Part shown: positions 1 through 5,984 of the stretch, one piece after another
How positions within the stretch are numbered: position 1 is the stretch's first letter
Layout of the letters: each line of letters starts with the position of its first letter
NCBI GenBank assembly: GCA_041658565.1
Contig: JBAZZY010000047.1
Coordinates: 1-7,684, forward strand
From: Actinomycetota bacterium
Lineage (GTDB): Bacteria; Actinomycetota; AC-67
Direction: 5' to 3'
DNA: 7,684 nt
The notes under the pieces: model-generated
Seen by the model: the letters and a program-made list of their open reading frames with translations, nothing else
The model's database searches: none
Told to the model about the DNA's origin: nothing
Made by a program: the position numbers and the translations under genes

Positions 1-2
1 TG

Positions 3-191
3 CTTCCGGATGAGCAGGTTCATCACCGCAACGGAGTTCGCGACGACAACCAGCCCGAGAACCTCGAACTCTGGGTCCGGCCGCAACCCTCGGGCATCAG
101 AGCGACCGACGCTGTCGTCTGGGCAAGGGAGATACTGCGTCGCTACGAAGAGGGTGGGTCACACCTCCAACAACGCTCAACGAAACGCTGA
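3..191 (+). CDS. HNH endonuclease, C-terminal fragment (5' end outside window)
   Basis: The third plus-strand frame is open from the window edge to a TGA at 189-191, giving 62 residues with no start, so this is the tail of a gene entering from the left. It contains VHHRNGVRDDNQPENLELW (residues 6-24 of the fragment). This is the typical second half of an HNH (beta-beta-alpha metal) nuclease motif, with the His-His pair and the downstream Asn/Glu-rich helix region. It is followed by a QPSGIR...WAREILRRYE tail of the kind common in phage and actinobacterial HNH proteins. The family nicks or cuts DNA using a divalent metal. The gene is convergent with ssrA: its stop codon lies 7 bases from the tmRNA 3' end and inside the shared inverted repeat. 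Whether the gene is complete upstream, and whether it belongs to a mobile element, cannot be seen here. Confidence 0.85.
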   Translation, partial: LPDEQVHHRNGVRDDNQPENLELWVRPQPSGIRATDAVVWAREILRRYEEGGSHLQQRSTKR

Positions 192-206
192 GCGTTCTTG
201 GAGGTG
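162..206. terminator. Long inverted repeat, probable bidirectional terminator between HNH gene and ssrA
   Basis: Arms 162-179 and 189-206 are 18 bases each and pair at 17 of 18 positions (the mismatch is 171/197) around a 9-base loop at 180-188. The inner 8-bp stem (172-179 with 189-196) lies just beyond the tmRNA. The outer 8 pairs use the tmRNA 3' acceptor strand itself (199-206). The right arm also holds the stop codon of the HNH gene. There is no clear U-tract on either side, as is common for terminators in high-GC bacteria. Position and symmetry suggest termination of both convergent transcripts; this is inferred. Confidence 0.65.
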
Positions 207-543
207 GCGGGAATCGAACCCGCGTCCTTTGATCTCGCCCCGAGGGCATCTCCGAGCGCAGCCGGCGGTTTGTTTCTCAGAGTCACCGCGCGCACCGGCG
301 CGCTCGGCTCCTCCCAGCCCGGTAGGTGTTCCCCGCGGTACCCGGACACTCCCGCAGGGTGAGCCTGCTAGCGACGCCGCTTCCGAGGTCGCAGGCACAC
401 CTCGGGCGACGGCTACCTATTTCTAGGCGGCGAGCGCGACAGAGTCGGCGCTTATTTTGTTTTTCCGGCTTATTTACGAGGACACGGAAACCTCGGCTCG
501 CTTCCCTCGATTCGATCGATCAAAGTCGAATCCATGCACCCCC
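199..543 (-). ncRNA. ssrA: Transfer-messenger RNA (tmRNA, SsrA), one-piece form
   Basis: tmRNA works with SmpB to release ribosomes stalled on mRNAs lacking a stop codon and to tag the unfinished protein for proteolysis. The 5' end reads GGGGGUGCAUGGAUUCGAC (543-525), matching the tmRNA 5' consensus. The 3' end carries the T-arm CGGGUUCGAUUCCCG (222-208) and the acceptor strand CACCUCC (206-200), which forms a 7-bp acceptor stem with GGGGGUG including one G-U pair. The discriminator A is at 199. CCA is not encoded (the next bases are AGA), so it must be added enzymatically. The length is 345 nt, normal for a one-piece tmRNA. A short reading frame for the tag peptide begins 95 nt from the 5' end. 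It lies 58 bp downstream of smpB on the same strand. A weak -10-like TAGACT at 570-565 would give a short 5' leader for RNase P removal, but I do not trust it enough to list it. Confidence 0.96.
423..449 (-). other. tmRNA proteolysis-tag reading frame (tag ADSVALAA)
   Basis: Inside the tmRNA, the resume codon GCC at 449-447 follows AAAAUAAGC, the same context I recall in mycobacterial tmRNA (AAAUAAGC then GCC GAU UC). The frame reads A-D-S-V-A-L-A-A and ends at UAG (425-423). The C-terminal LAA is the signal recognised by ClpXP-type proteases. At 8 encoded residues the tag is short compared with the 12-residue mycobacterial ADSHQRDYALAA, but it keeps both ends. The resume codon is assigned by analogy, not measured. 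Confidence 0.88.
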
Positions 544-601
544 TATGAAATTGCCAAGCACTTCAGTCTACGGGATAGCGGCGAAGACGCCAGAGCCAAA
601 T

Positions 602-1084
602 CTAGGTCCGGCCGCGCCTGCGGGCGCTCGCAGCCTTCGCCATCTCCCGCTCGGCGTCGCGTTTGGCGATCGCCTGTCGCTTGTCGTGAGTCCGACGGCC
701 CTTGGCAAGAGCGACTTCCACCTTCACCTTGTTCTGCTTGAAATACAGCAGCAAGGGGACAAGCGTGTACCCCTGCTGCTGGATCTTCACGACAAGCTTC
801 GCGATCTCGCCGGAGTGCAGGAGGAGTTTCCGCTCGCGAGTCGGCTCGTGGTTTTGCATCGAGGCCTGGGTGTACTCGGGGATGTGCAATCCGACCACGA
901 ATACCTCACCCCGGCGGATCACGGCGTACGCATCGGCGAGCGACGCCTTCCCCTCCCGGAGCGACTTGACCTCGCTGCCCACCAAAACGATCCCGGCTTC
1001 GTAAGTCTGTTCGATGTCGTACTCGTGGCGCGCGCGACGGTTCGTGGCCACGACGCCCTCGGATGTCTTCTTGCTCGCGCTCAA
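602..1084 (-). CDS. smpB: SsrA-binding protein SmpB
   Basis: SmpB binds the tRNA-like domain of tmRNA and carries it into the A site of stalled ribosomes; it is required for trans-translation. The 160-residue product matches the family in length and in order. ATNRRARHEY (13-22) opens the beta-barrel core, followed by TYEAGIVLVGSEVKSLREG (27-45), HIPEY (67-71) and the RKLLLH block (85-90). YFKQNKVKVEVALAKGR (114-130) and HDKRQ (133-137) lead into a basic C-terminal tail ending ARRRGRT, which in this family folds into the empty mRNA channel. The start codon is TTG at 1084-1082. An in-frame TGA a few codons upstream rules out a longer start, and AGGAU 10 bases upstream could serve as ribosome binding site. 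ssrA follows 58 bp downstream on the same strand, so the protein and its RNA partner are adjacent. The gene begins 47 bp after the M23 peptidase stop. Confidence 0.97.
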   Translation of the reverse strand: MSASKKTSEGVVATNRRARHEYDIEQTYEAGIVLVGSEVKSLREGKASLADAYAVIRRGEVFVVGLHIPEYTQASMQNHEPTRERKLLLHSGEIAKLVVKIQQQGYTLVPLLLYFKQNKVKVEVALAKGRRTHDKRQAIAKRDAEREMAKAASARRRGRT

Positions 1085-1094
1085 GGTAAATCAG

Positions 1095-1100
1095 ATCCTA
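1095..1100 (-). promoter_or_regulatory. TAGGAT element upstream of smpB (-10 box or ribosome binding site)
   Basis: The hexamer TAGGAT (1100-1095) lies 10 bases before the smpB TTG. It fits a TANNNT -10 box and would put the transcript start within a few bases of the start codon. The same bases contain AGGA, which could instead be a Shine-Dalgarno core at slightly long spacing. No convincing -35 is present. The two readings cannot be separated from sequence alone. Confidence 0.3.
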
Positions 1101-1131
1101 GAGGTGAATCGGATCCCGGGCGCGCTTGGAC

Positions 1132-2355
1132 CTACAGCCAGCGAATCGGGTTAGACGGCTCGCCGTCCACGCGCACTTCGAAGTGAAGGTGCGGCCCGGT
1201 GGACCAACCGGTCGATCCGACGGCTCCGACGCTTCCGAGCGTCTTGACGCGATCTCCCGGGCGCACGTAGACCTTGCTCAAGTGTGCGTACATCGTCGCA
1301 AGCGACTTGCCGTGGTCCAAGATGACGACCAGGCCATACGCGCCCTTGTAGCCCGTATACAGAACCGTGCCGTACCGAGCCGCCTTCACCGTCGTTCCGC
1401 TCGGGGACCCGATGTCGATCCCGGTGTGCAGCGATCGGTACCCGTAGATCGGGTGCGTACGCCAGCCGTAACCCGAAGTGATTCGACCCGAGACCGGCCA
1501 GCGCAGGTAGCCGCCCTGTCCTTGGATGACGCCCTGGCCGCGTTGCTTTCCGCGCAGGAATTCCGCGATTGTGTCCGACTCCGCGATATAGGAGTCCAGG
1601 GCTCGCTTGTACGCTTCCTTCTGACTGCGTACCTCCCGAAGAAGGCCCTCCTTGTAGTCGATCTCCCGTTGAACCTGGTACTGCGCCGCCGCCCGCGCGG
1701 CGCGCGCGGCGGCAATCCTGGCCGCTTCGCGCGCTGCGGCGTCACGGTCTACCTGCAGGACCTGCTGACGCTCGGAGATGTCTGCACGCTGCTGCTGGAT
1801 CGACTCCTTGGTCTTCTGGATGTCGGAGACAAGCCGCTGATCCGAGCGAACCACGCTCGCCTGATACTCATTCGCCGCAACGAGATCGCCCAAGCCGGAC
1901 AGAGAGTCGTAGGAGTACGACAACTGCGACGGTGCATTGACGTAGATCTCGGCAACACGTGCGTCGAGGATCTTCTGCTGGGTCTCCAACGCGGCCAGTG
2001 TTTGCTCAAGCTCACGGGTCTTCTTCTGGAGCGAAACCGAAAGCAGGTCGATGCGAGACTCGAGCGCGCCTAGTTGCGCGCGCGCGTCGGCGAGTTGAGC
2101 CAGGATCGCATCGAGTTGGCGCTGCAAGTCGGCCTTGCGCGCGTCGGACGCCAGAATGCGCGAGACGAGGTCCCTCTCCTTGGCCTCGGCCTCGTGGATC
2201 TGGCGGCGCTTCTGCTCAATCAGGTTCTGTAACTCGCTCTGCCGCCCGCGGTAATCGGCGAACGCAGGCGCAGTCGGGAGCACGGCACACAGGACGGCGG
2301 CACACGCAATAGACGCGATGCTGCGTCGAAGAAACAACCTCACACTCCCCCCCAC
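1132..2355 (-). CDS. Secreted coiled-coil LytM/M23 peptidoglycan endopeptidase (EnvC-like)
   Basis: This is a predicted zinc metallo-endopeptidase cutting peptidoglycan peptide cross-links outside the membrane. Taking the GTG at 2355, it has 407 residues. A basic start and hydrophobic segment (about 10-33) end in AFA, a good signal peptidase I site. Residues about 36-270 are a long Glu/Gln/Arg/Ala-rich coiled coil with an Ala/Arg-rich stretch at 205-225. A LytM domain (about 283-407) closes the protein. The M23 ligands look intact: H310 and D314 in HTGID, H358 in MYAHLS, and H389/H391 in HLH. E. coli EnvC has the same layout but a degenerate LytM domain, so this protein may be an active hydrolase and not only an amidase activator. 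It follows ftsX directly, suggesting that the FtsX extracellular loop binds its coiled coil. GTG 2355 is chosen because GGAG (2365-2362) lies 6 bases upstream. An ATG at 2436 would put 27 extra residues before the signal peptide, and a GTG at 2343 has almost no spacing to a binding site. Confidence 0.9.
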   Translation of the reverse strand: MGGSVRLFLRRSIASIACAAVLCAVLPTAPAFADYRGRQSELQNLIEQKRRQIHEAEAKERDLVSRILASDARKADLQRQLDAILAQLADARAQLGALESRIDLLSVSLQKKTRELEQTLAALETQQKILDARVAEIYVNAPSQLSYSYDSLSGLGDLVAANEYQASVVRSDQRLVSDIQKTKESIQQQRADISERQQVLQVDRDAAAREAARIAAARAARAAAQYQVQREIDYKEGLLREVRSQKEAYKRALDSYIAESDTIAEFLRGKQRGQGVIQGQGGYLRWPVSGRITSGYGWRTHPIYGYRSLHTGIDIGSPSGTTVKAARYGTVLYTGYKGAYGLVVILDHGKSLATMYAHLSKVYVRPGDRVKTLGSVGAVGSTGWSTGPHLHFEVRVDGEPSNPIRWL

Positions 2356-2384
2356 GTCCCTCTCCCAGGTTGGTGGTCTAATGC

Positions 2385-2415
2385 ATCCTAGACTTGTCAG
2401 GTGGAACTCTGTCAA
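2385..2415 (-). promoter_or_regulatory. Candidate promoter for the M23 peptidase gene
   Basis: A perfect -35 TTGACA (2415-2410) is followed after 19 bp by TAGGAT (2390-2385), a TANNNT -10 box. Transcription would begin near 2378, leaving a leader of about 23 nt before the GTG at 2355. The spacing is 1-2 bp longer than ideal. It lies in the 138-bp gap after ftsX, so the hydrolase could be transcribed both from the ftsEX transcript and on its own. Confidence 0.45.
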
Positions 2416-2493
2416 CACCAGAAACAGGGTTCTCACGGATGATCGTCGCTTCGAGTGGGCAGCTTTAGTTCTCTGACCAGCCGAAACGGGTTC

Positions 2494-3375
2494 CTACACG
2501 TCGAGGAATCTGCGCAATCCGACCATGCTGCCGATCGCGCCGACCAGCATGCCGGACACAAGCAGATAGATACCTTGCATCCCGATGTCTCCGTAGGTAA
2601 TGCCGAAACCGAGCGGCTGGAACTCCGCCGACCCCAGACTCGACAGAACCGGCTCGGCGGCAAACAGCAGCGCGATCGCCACGACCGCTCCGACGATTCC
2701 TTGGGCCACACCTTCCATCATGAACGGAACGCGAATGAACCAGTTCGTCGCCCCTACGAGTTTCATGATGCCGATCTCCTTTCGGCGGGCGAAGATCGCC
2801 ATCCGGATCGTCGTCGCGATCAGGATCAGCGCCGCCAGTCCCACCACCAGCGCCATCCCGAGGGCCGCCGCGCGCAGCGTGCTCGCGAAGGCGAACATCT
2901 TGCGCAACGTCTTGCGCTCATCCCTGATCGTGTCGATCCCCGGGCGCCCTTGGAGCCGATCGCGAATGATCTCGAACTTCTTTGGGTCCTGGAGCTTCAC
3001 CCGAAACGACTCCGGCAAGGCGTCGGGACTGGTGTTCTGCACTATCTCGGGGTCGTTGGCGAAAAGCTTCTTGAATCGCGTGTACGCCTCTTGCTTACTC
3101 TCGAAGACAACACGATCAACCTCGGGCATCGAAAGCAGATCGCGTTGCAGTTGGTCGCGCTCGTCCCCCGAGATGTCCCCGGCAAGAAACACCGCCACTT
3201 CCACTTTCCGAGTCAACAGATCCGCCGACCGCGTGACCGCACCGCGCAAGAGAAATACGCCACCGAACAAGAACAAAGACACAGCCACCACCATGACCGC
3301 CGCAAGAGTCATGAAGAAGTTGCGACGCATGTTGGTGAGCGCTTCTTGGGCCGCATACTCGATCCGGATCGCCAT
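2494..3375 (-). CDS. ftsX: Cell division protein FtsX (FtsEX membrane subunit)
   Basis: FtsX is the permease-like subunit of the FtsEX ABC complex. It does not transport; it passes ATP-driven changes in FtsE across the membrane to switch on peptidoglycan hydrolases at the septum. The 293 residues show the usual design. The cytoplasmic N-terminus includes EALTNMRRN (11-19), followed by TM1 at about 22-44. A large extracellular domain covers about 45-160 and is expected to bind the hydrolase. TM2 is at about 167-192, TM3 at about 218-240 and TM4 at about 266-287. The conserved cytoplasmic loop FARRKEIGIMKLVGATNWF (195-213), the contact site for FtsE, is intact. The ATG at 3375 begins 2 bases after the ftsE stop, which implies translational coupling. 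The adjacent secreted LytM protein is the obvious candidate partner. Confidence 0.96.
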   Translation of the reverse strand: MAIRIEYAAQEALTNMRRNFFMTLAAVMVVAVSLFLFGGVFLLRGAVTRSADLLTRKVEVAVFLAGDISGDERDQLQRDLLSMPEVDRVVFESKQEAYTRFKKLFANDPEIVQNTSPDALPESFRVKLQDPKKFEIIRDRLQGRPGIDTIRDERKTLRKMFAFASTLRAAALGMALVVGLAALILIATTIRMAIFARRKEIGIMKLVGATNWFIRVPFMMEGVAQGIVGAVVAIALLFAAEPVLSSLGSAEFQPLGFGITYGDIGMQGIYLLVSGMLVGAIGSMVGLRRFLDV

Positions 3376-3377
3376 GG

Positions 3378-4055
3378 CTACGCGTACACACCCCGGGACT
3401 GATCGCGGATGACGACGCCCTTGTCCAGCTCGATCACGCGCCGACGCATCGCGTCGACGATGGTGTGATCGTGTGTGGCCATGACGACGGTCGTTCCACT
3501 TCGGTTGATGAGGTCGAGCAGCTTCATGATCTCGACCGAGGTCGCAGGGTCGAGGTTTCCGGTCGGCTCGTCGGCGATCAAGATCTGCGGCCGATTGACG
3601 AACGCGCGCGCCACCGCCACGCGCTGCTGCTCCCCGCCCGAGAGTTCATCGGGGAGATTGCCGCTCTTCTCGCCGAGCCCGACGAGGTCGAGTACCTCGG
3701 GGACCTGCTTGCGGATGACCGATCGCGAAAGTCCGATTACCTCGAGTGCGAACGCCACGTTCTCGAAGACCGTCTTGGCCGGCAAGAGCTTGAAGTCCTG
3801 GAACACGCAGCCGATGTTGCGCCGCAGCATCGGGATCTTCCAGCCGGCGAGCTGGGCGATGTTCTTCCCGGCGACGAAGATCTCTCCGGACGTCGGCTGG
3901 TCTTCGCGCAAGATCAGACGCATGAAGGTGGACTTCCCCGACCCCGAGGAACCCACGAGGAAGACGAACTCCCCTTTTTGGATGTCGACGGAGACGTCGC
4001 TCAGTGCGACGACGTTCCCCTTGTAGATCTTGGTGACGTTTACGGTTCGGATCAT
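3378..4055 (-). CDS. ftsE: Cell division ATP-binding protein FtsE
   Basis: FtsE is the cytoplasmic ATPase of FtsEX. With the ATG at 4055 it has 225 residues, beginning MIRTVNVTKIY as is usual for the family. All nucleotide-binding elements are present: Walker A GSSGSGKST (35-43), Q-loop Gln86 in FQDFKLL, ABC signature LSGGEQQ (138-144), Walker B ILIADEP (158-164), the D-loop GNLDP (166-170) and switch His195 in ATHDH. The FQDFKLLP segment is characteristic of FtsE. An alternative ATG at 4070 would add five residues (MRESR), with no better ribosome binding site; I prefer the family-standard start. It lies 94 bp from the transketolase gene and is followed at once by ftsX. Confidence 0.96.
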   Translation of the reverse strand: MIRTVNVTKIYKGNVVALSDVSVDIQKGEFVFLVGSSGSGKSTFMRLILREDQPTSGEIFVAGKNIAQLAGWKIPMLRRNIGCVFQDFKLLPAKTVFENVAFALEVIGLSRSVIRKQVPEVLDLVGLGEKSGNLPDELSGGEQQRVAVARAFVNRPQILIADEPTGNLDPATSVEIMKLLDLINRSGTTVVMATHDHTIVDAMRRRVIELDKGVVIRDQSRGVYA

Positions 4056-4104
4056 TCGACTTTCGCGCATGCAGAAAGCGAACGCGCGCCCTCGGAATCA
4101 CAAA

Positions 4105-4133
4105 AGGCTAGCAGAGGCCCAGAGGCCCGGCAA
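4105..4133 (-). promoter_or_regulatory. Weak candidate promoter for ftsEX, with an 8-bp direct repeat in the spacer
   Basis: TTGCCG (4133-4128) and TAGCCT (4110-4105) are separated by 17 bp in the 94-bp gap between the transketolase stop and ftsE. The spacer region is mainly a perfect 8-bp tandem repeat, AGAGGCCC on the plus strand (4113-4120 and 4121-4128). The gap is the natural place for a promoter separating metabolic genes from division genes, but the hexamers match the consensus only partly. Confidence 0.3.
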
Positions 4134-4149
4134 AGGCCGCGGGTAGCGA

Positions 4150-5073
4150 TCAGCGCCCCAAGAACTCTCGCGCGCGCTCCGCGATGCGCGCGCCCGACAG
4201 CCCGTATTTGTCATACAACTCGGCGGTCTCGCCGGATTCGCCAAAGGAGTTCAACCCGACGCGCAACAAGCGCGCGCCGACGCCGGCTTCCGCCATGACC
4301 TCGGCGACGGCACTGCCCAGACCGCCGTTGACGTTGTGATCCTCGGCGGCGATGACTGCGCCACACTCCCGCGCCGCCGTCGCAATCCCGTCGCCGTCGA
4401 TCGGCGCGATTGTGTGGACGTTCAGTACGCGTGCCTGAATCCCGTCGGCGGCAAGCAGTTCCGCCGCGACAAGCGACTCCTGCACGAGAGCCCCGGTTGC
4501 GACGAGCGCCACATCTGCACCCGGCCGCAGAACCTCGGCCTTACCGAACTCGAACCGATACCCCTCGTCATGAACCGATGTCGTTCCCTGACGCGTCAAA
4601 CGTAAGAACGCGGGACCTTCGTGATCGAGCAAGTACTCAACCGCGCGGTGGGTCTCGATCTCGTCGCAAGGCTGAATGATCGCCATCCCGGGAAGCGCGC
4701 GCATGGCCGCGACATCTTCGAGCGCCATCTGGGTTCCGCCGTCGTCACCGATGCCGATCCCGACGTGCGTACCGACCAGGCGGACGTTGCTGCGGTTGTA
4801 AGAAACCGACATGCGCACGGTCTCCTGGCGCCCGGTGATGAACGCCGAGAACGAGCACGCCCAGGGGACCTTGCCGCTGAGCGCAAGGCCCGCGGCGATT
4901 CCGATCATGTTCGCCTCGGCGATCCCGACGTCGATGAAGCGGTCGGCGAACTTCGCGGCGAAGTCCTCAGTGTGGGTGGAGTTGCCGAGGTCGCCCGTCA
5001 ACACAACGATGCGAGGATCCTCGCCGAGTCGGAGGATGGCGTCGCCGAAGGCCTTTCGCGTCGCGACGGCCAT
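4150..5073 (-). CDS. Transketolase, C-terminal subunit (split transketolase)
   Basis: This is the second half of a two-gene transketolase, a thiamine-diphosphate enzyme that moves two-carbon units between sugar phosphates in the non-oxidative pentose phosphate pathway. The 307 residues hold the pyrimidine-binding domain (about 1-165) with the catalytic Glu53 in DVGIAEANMIG, and the C-terminal transketolase domain (about 180-305). H246 in EDHNVNGGLGSAV and the GESGE...YGL ending are family-typical. In the segment GDDGGTQMALED (109-120), Gln115 stands where bacterial and yeast enzymes have His (DGPTHQ). Human transketolase also has Gln there (GPSQMALED), so this is the animal-type variant and not a defect. 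The ATG at 5073 has AGGGGA 7 bases upstream and overlaps the stop of the N-terminal subunit gene by one base (TGATG), so the two are translationally coupled, as suits a heteromeric enzyme. A synthase of the DXS family is less likely from the motifs. The exact sugar substrates are not provable here. Confidence 0.93.
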   Translation of the reverse strand: MAVATRKAFGDAILRLGEDPRIVVLTGDLGNSTHTEDFAAKFADRFIDVGIAEANMIGIAAGLALSGKVPWACSFSAFITGRQETVRMSVSYNRSNVRLVGTHVGIGIGDDGGTQMALEDVAAMRALPGMAIIQPCDEIETHRAVEYLLDHEGPAFLRLTRQGTTSVHDEGYRFEFGKAEVLRPGADVALVATGALVQESLVAAELLAADGIQARVLNVHTIAPIDGDGIATAARECGAVIAAEDHNVNGGLGSAVAEVMAEAGVGARLLRVGLNSFGESGETAELYDKYGLSGARIAERAREFLGR

Positions 5074-5915
5074 CAGATCTTCCCCTGGATCTCGGCGATC
5101 GCTCGCTCGCCCTGCTCCGCGTTGGGAGCCTTCCCGTGCCAGTTGTGGTCCAGCTCCATCCAGGAAACGCCCTTCCCCTTGATCGTGCGCGAGATGATGA
5201 CGGTCGGCTTGCCCTCGAACGCCTTCGCGGTGCGCAGGGCGTCGACGCACTGTGCATGATCGTGCCCGTCGATCTCGATGACGTTCCACTTGAAGGCTCG
5301 GAACTTGTCGCCCAGTGGATCCAAATCTTGGATGTTGCAAACCAGTCCGGTCTGCTGCACCTGGTTGCAGTCGATGATCGCGGTCAGTCCGTCGAGTCCG
5401 GCGTTGCCGCAGGACATGACGGCCTCCCAGACTTGGCCCTCTTGAGACTCACCGTCGCCAAGCATGCAGAACGTGTGCCACGCGGCGCCGTCGATACGTG
5501 CGGCGTGGGCCATACCCGCCGCCATCGAAAGGCCCTGCCCGAGCGACCCGGCCGAGACTTCCACCCCGGCCAGGCGAGTCCGGTCCGGATGCCCCTGCAG
5601 CGCGGAACCGAGTTTGCGGAACGTTTGGAGCAGGTCGTGGGGGAAGAAGCCGGCGCGCGCCAGCACCGAGTAAAACCCCGGCGTGCAGTGACCCTTGGAC
5701 AGTACGAAACGGTCGCGGCCGAGCCAGTTCGGCTCTTCGGGCCGGTAGTTCATGATTCCGCCGAAGTACAGGCAGACCAACAAGTCGATCTCGGAGAGGG
5801 AGCCGCCGGGATGACCCGATCCGGCCTCAACAAGCGTGCGGATGATGTCCACCCGCATCTCCTTCGAGACGCGCTTCAGTGATTCGATATCTAGGGTTTG
5901 GACGATTCCAGACAC
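5073..5915 (-). CDS. Transketolase, N-terminal (ThDP-binding) subunit
   Basis: This is the first half of the split transketolase, 280 residues from a GTG at 5915. It binds the diphosphate of thiamine diphosphate through Mg2+: the motif begins GDGE (153-156) and ends at Asn184 in IIDCNQ. Other family landmarks are SGHPGGSLS (33-41) with the cofactor-site His35, SKGHCTPGFY (73-82) with His76, and SAGSLGQGLS (121-130). IKGKGVSWMELDHNWHGKAP follows near the C-terminus (245-264). Neither half carries both cofactor domains, so both proteins are needed. The GTG is preceded by AGGAGG (5928-5923) at 7-base spacing, which decides the start over an in-frame ATG at 5954 that would add 13 unconserved residues. 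It lies 69 bp downstream of prfB, with no obvious terminator between them. Confidence 0.94.
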   Translation of the reverse strand: MSGIVQTLDIESLKRVSKEMRVDIIRTLVEAGSGHPGGSLSEIDLLVCLYFGGIMNYRPEEPNWLGRDRFVLSKGHCTPGFYSVLARAGFFPHDLLQTFRKLGSALQGHPDRTRLAGVEVSAGSLGQGLSMAAGMAHAARIDGAAWHTFCMLGDGESQEGQVWEAVMSCGNAGLDGLTAIIDCNQVQQTGLVCNIQDLDPLGDKFRAFKWNVIEIDGHDHAQCVDALRTAKAFEGKPTVIISRTIKGKGVSWMELDHNWHGKAPNAEQGERAIAEIQGKI

Positions 5916-5922
5916 GCAACGT

Positions 5923-5928
5923 CCTCCT
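5923..5928 (-). promoter_or_regulatory. Strong ribosome binding site for the transketolase N-terminal subunit
   Basis: AGGAGG lies 7 bases before the GTG at 5915. It is the clearest Shine-Dalgarno sequence I saw in the window and fixes the start of this gene. Confidence 0.8.
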
Positions 5929-5984
5929 GCGACGAACGGGGACCGGGAAGGCACCGGAACTCTACCAGCACCTCGCCCGCTCGA

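Noticed and set aside
162..206. Phage attachment site made of a duplicated ssrA 3' end
   Set aside because: The two copies are inverted, whereas integration at ssrA leaves direct repeats; no direct repeat of the 3' end is visible in the window.
199..225. Ordinary tRNA gene suggested by the T-arm and acceptor sequence
   Set aside because: No anticodon arm is present at tRNA distance; the partner acceptor strand lies 345 nt away with a tag frame between, so it is tmRNA.
10..426. Plus-strand frame starting with ATG at position 10
   Set aside because: The HNH signature is in another frame (3-191), and this frame runs through the tmRNA antisense without any motif.
326..1186. Long plus-strand open frame (286 codons) across ssrA and smpB
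   Set aside because: It is antisense to the clear SmpB and tmRNA sequences, has Arg/Leu-rich composition with no recognisable domain, and is the usual shadow frame in high-GC DNA.
1690..1750. GC-rich repetitive stretch (GCGGCGCGCG-type) as a regulatory repeat
   Set aside because: It encodes the Ala/Arg-rich part of the peptidase coiled coil; the repetition follows from protein composition.
1126..2073. Plus-strand open frame of 315 codons opposite the M23 peptidase
   Set aside because: The minus strand carries intact M23 zinc ligands and a signal peptide; this frame has no motif and follows from codon bias of the real gene.
2455..3402. Plus-strand open frame of 315 codons opposite ftsX
   Set aside because: It is His/Arg/Asp-rich shadow sequence; FtsX on the other strand is unambiguous.
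4726..4731. Loss of the catalytic His as a sign of a dead transketolase
   Set aside because: Human transketolase, an active enzyme, has Gln at the same position in a matching QMALED context, and all cofactor motifs are intact.
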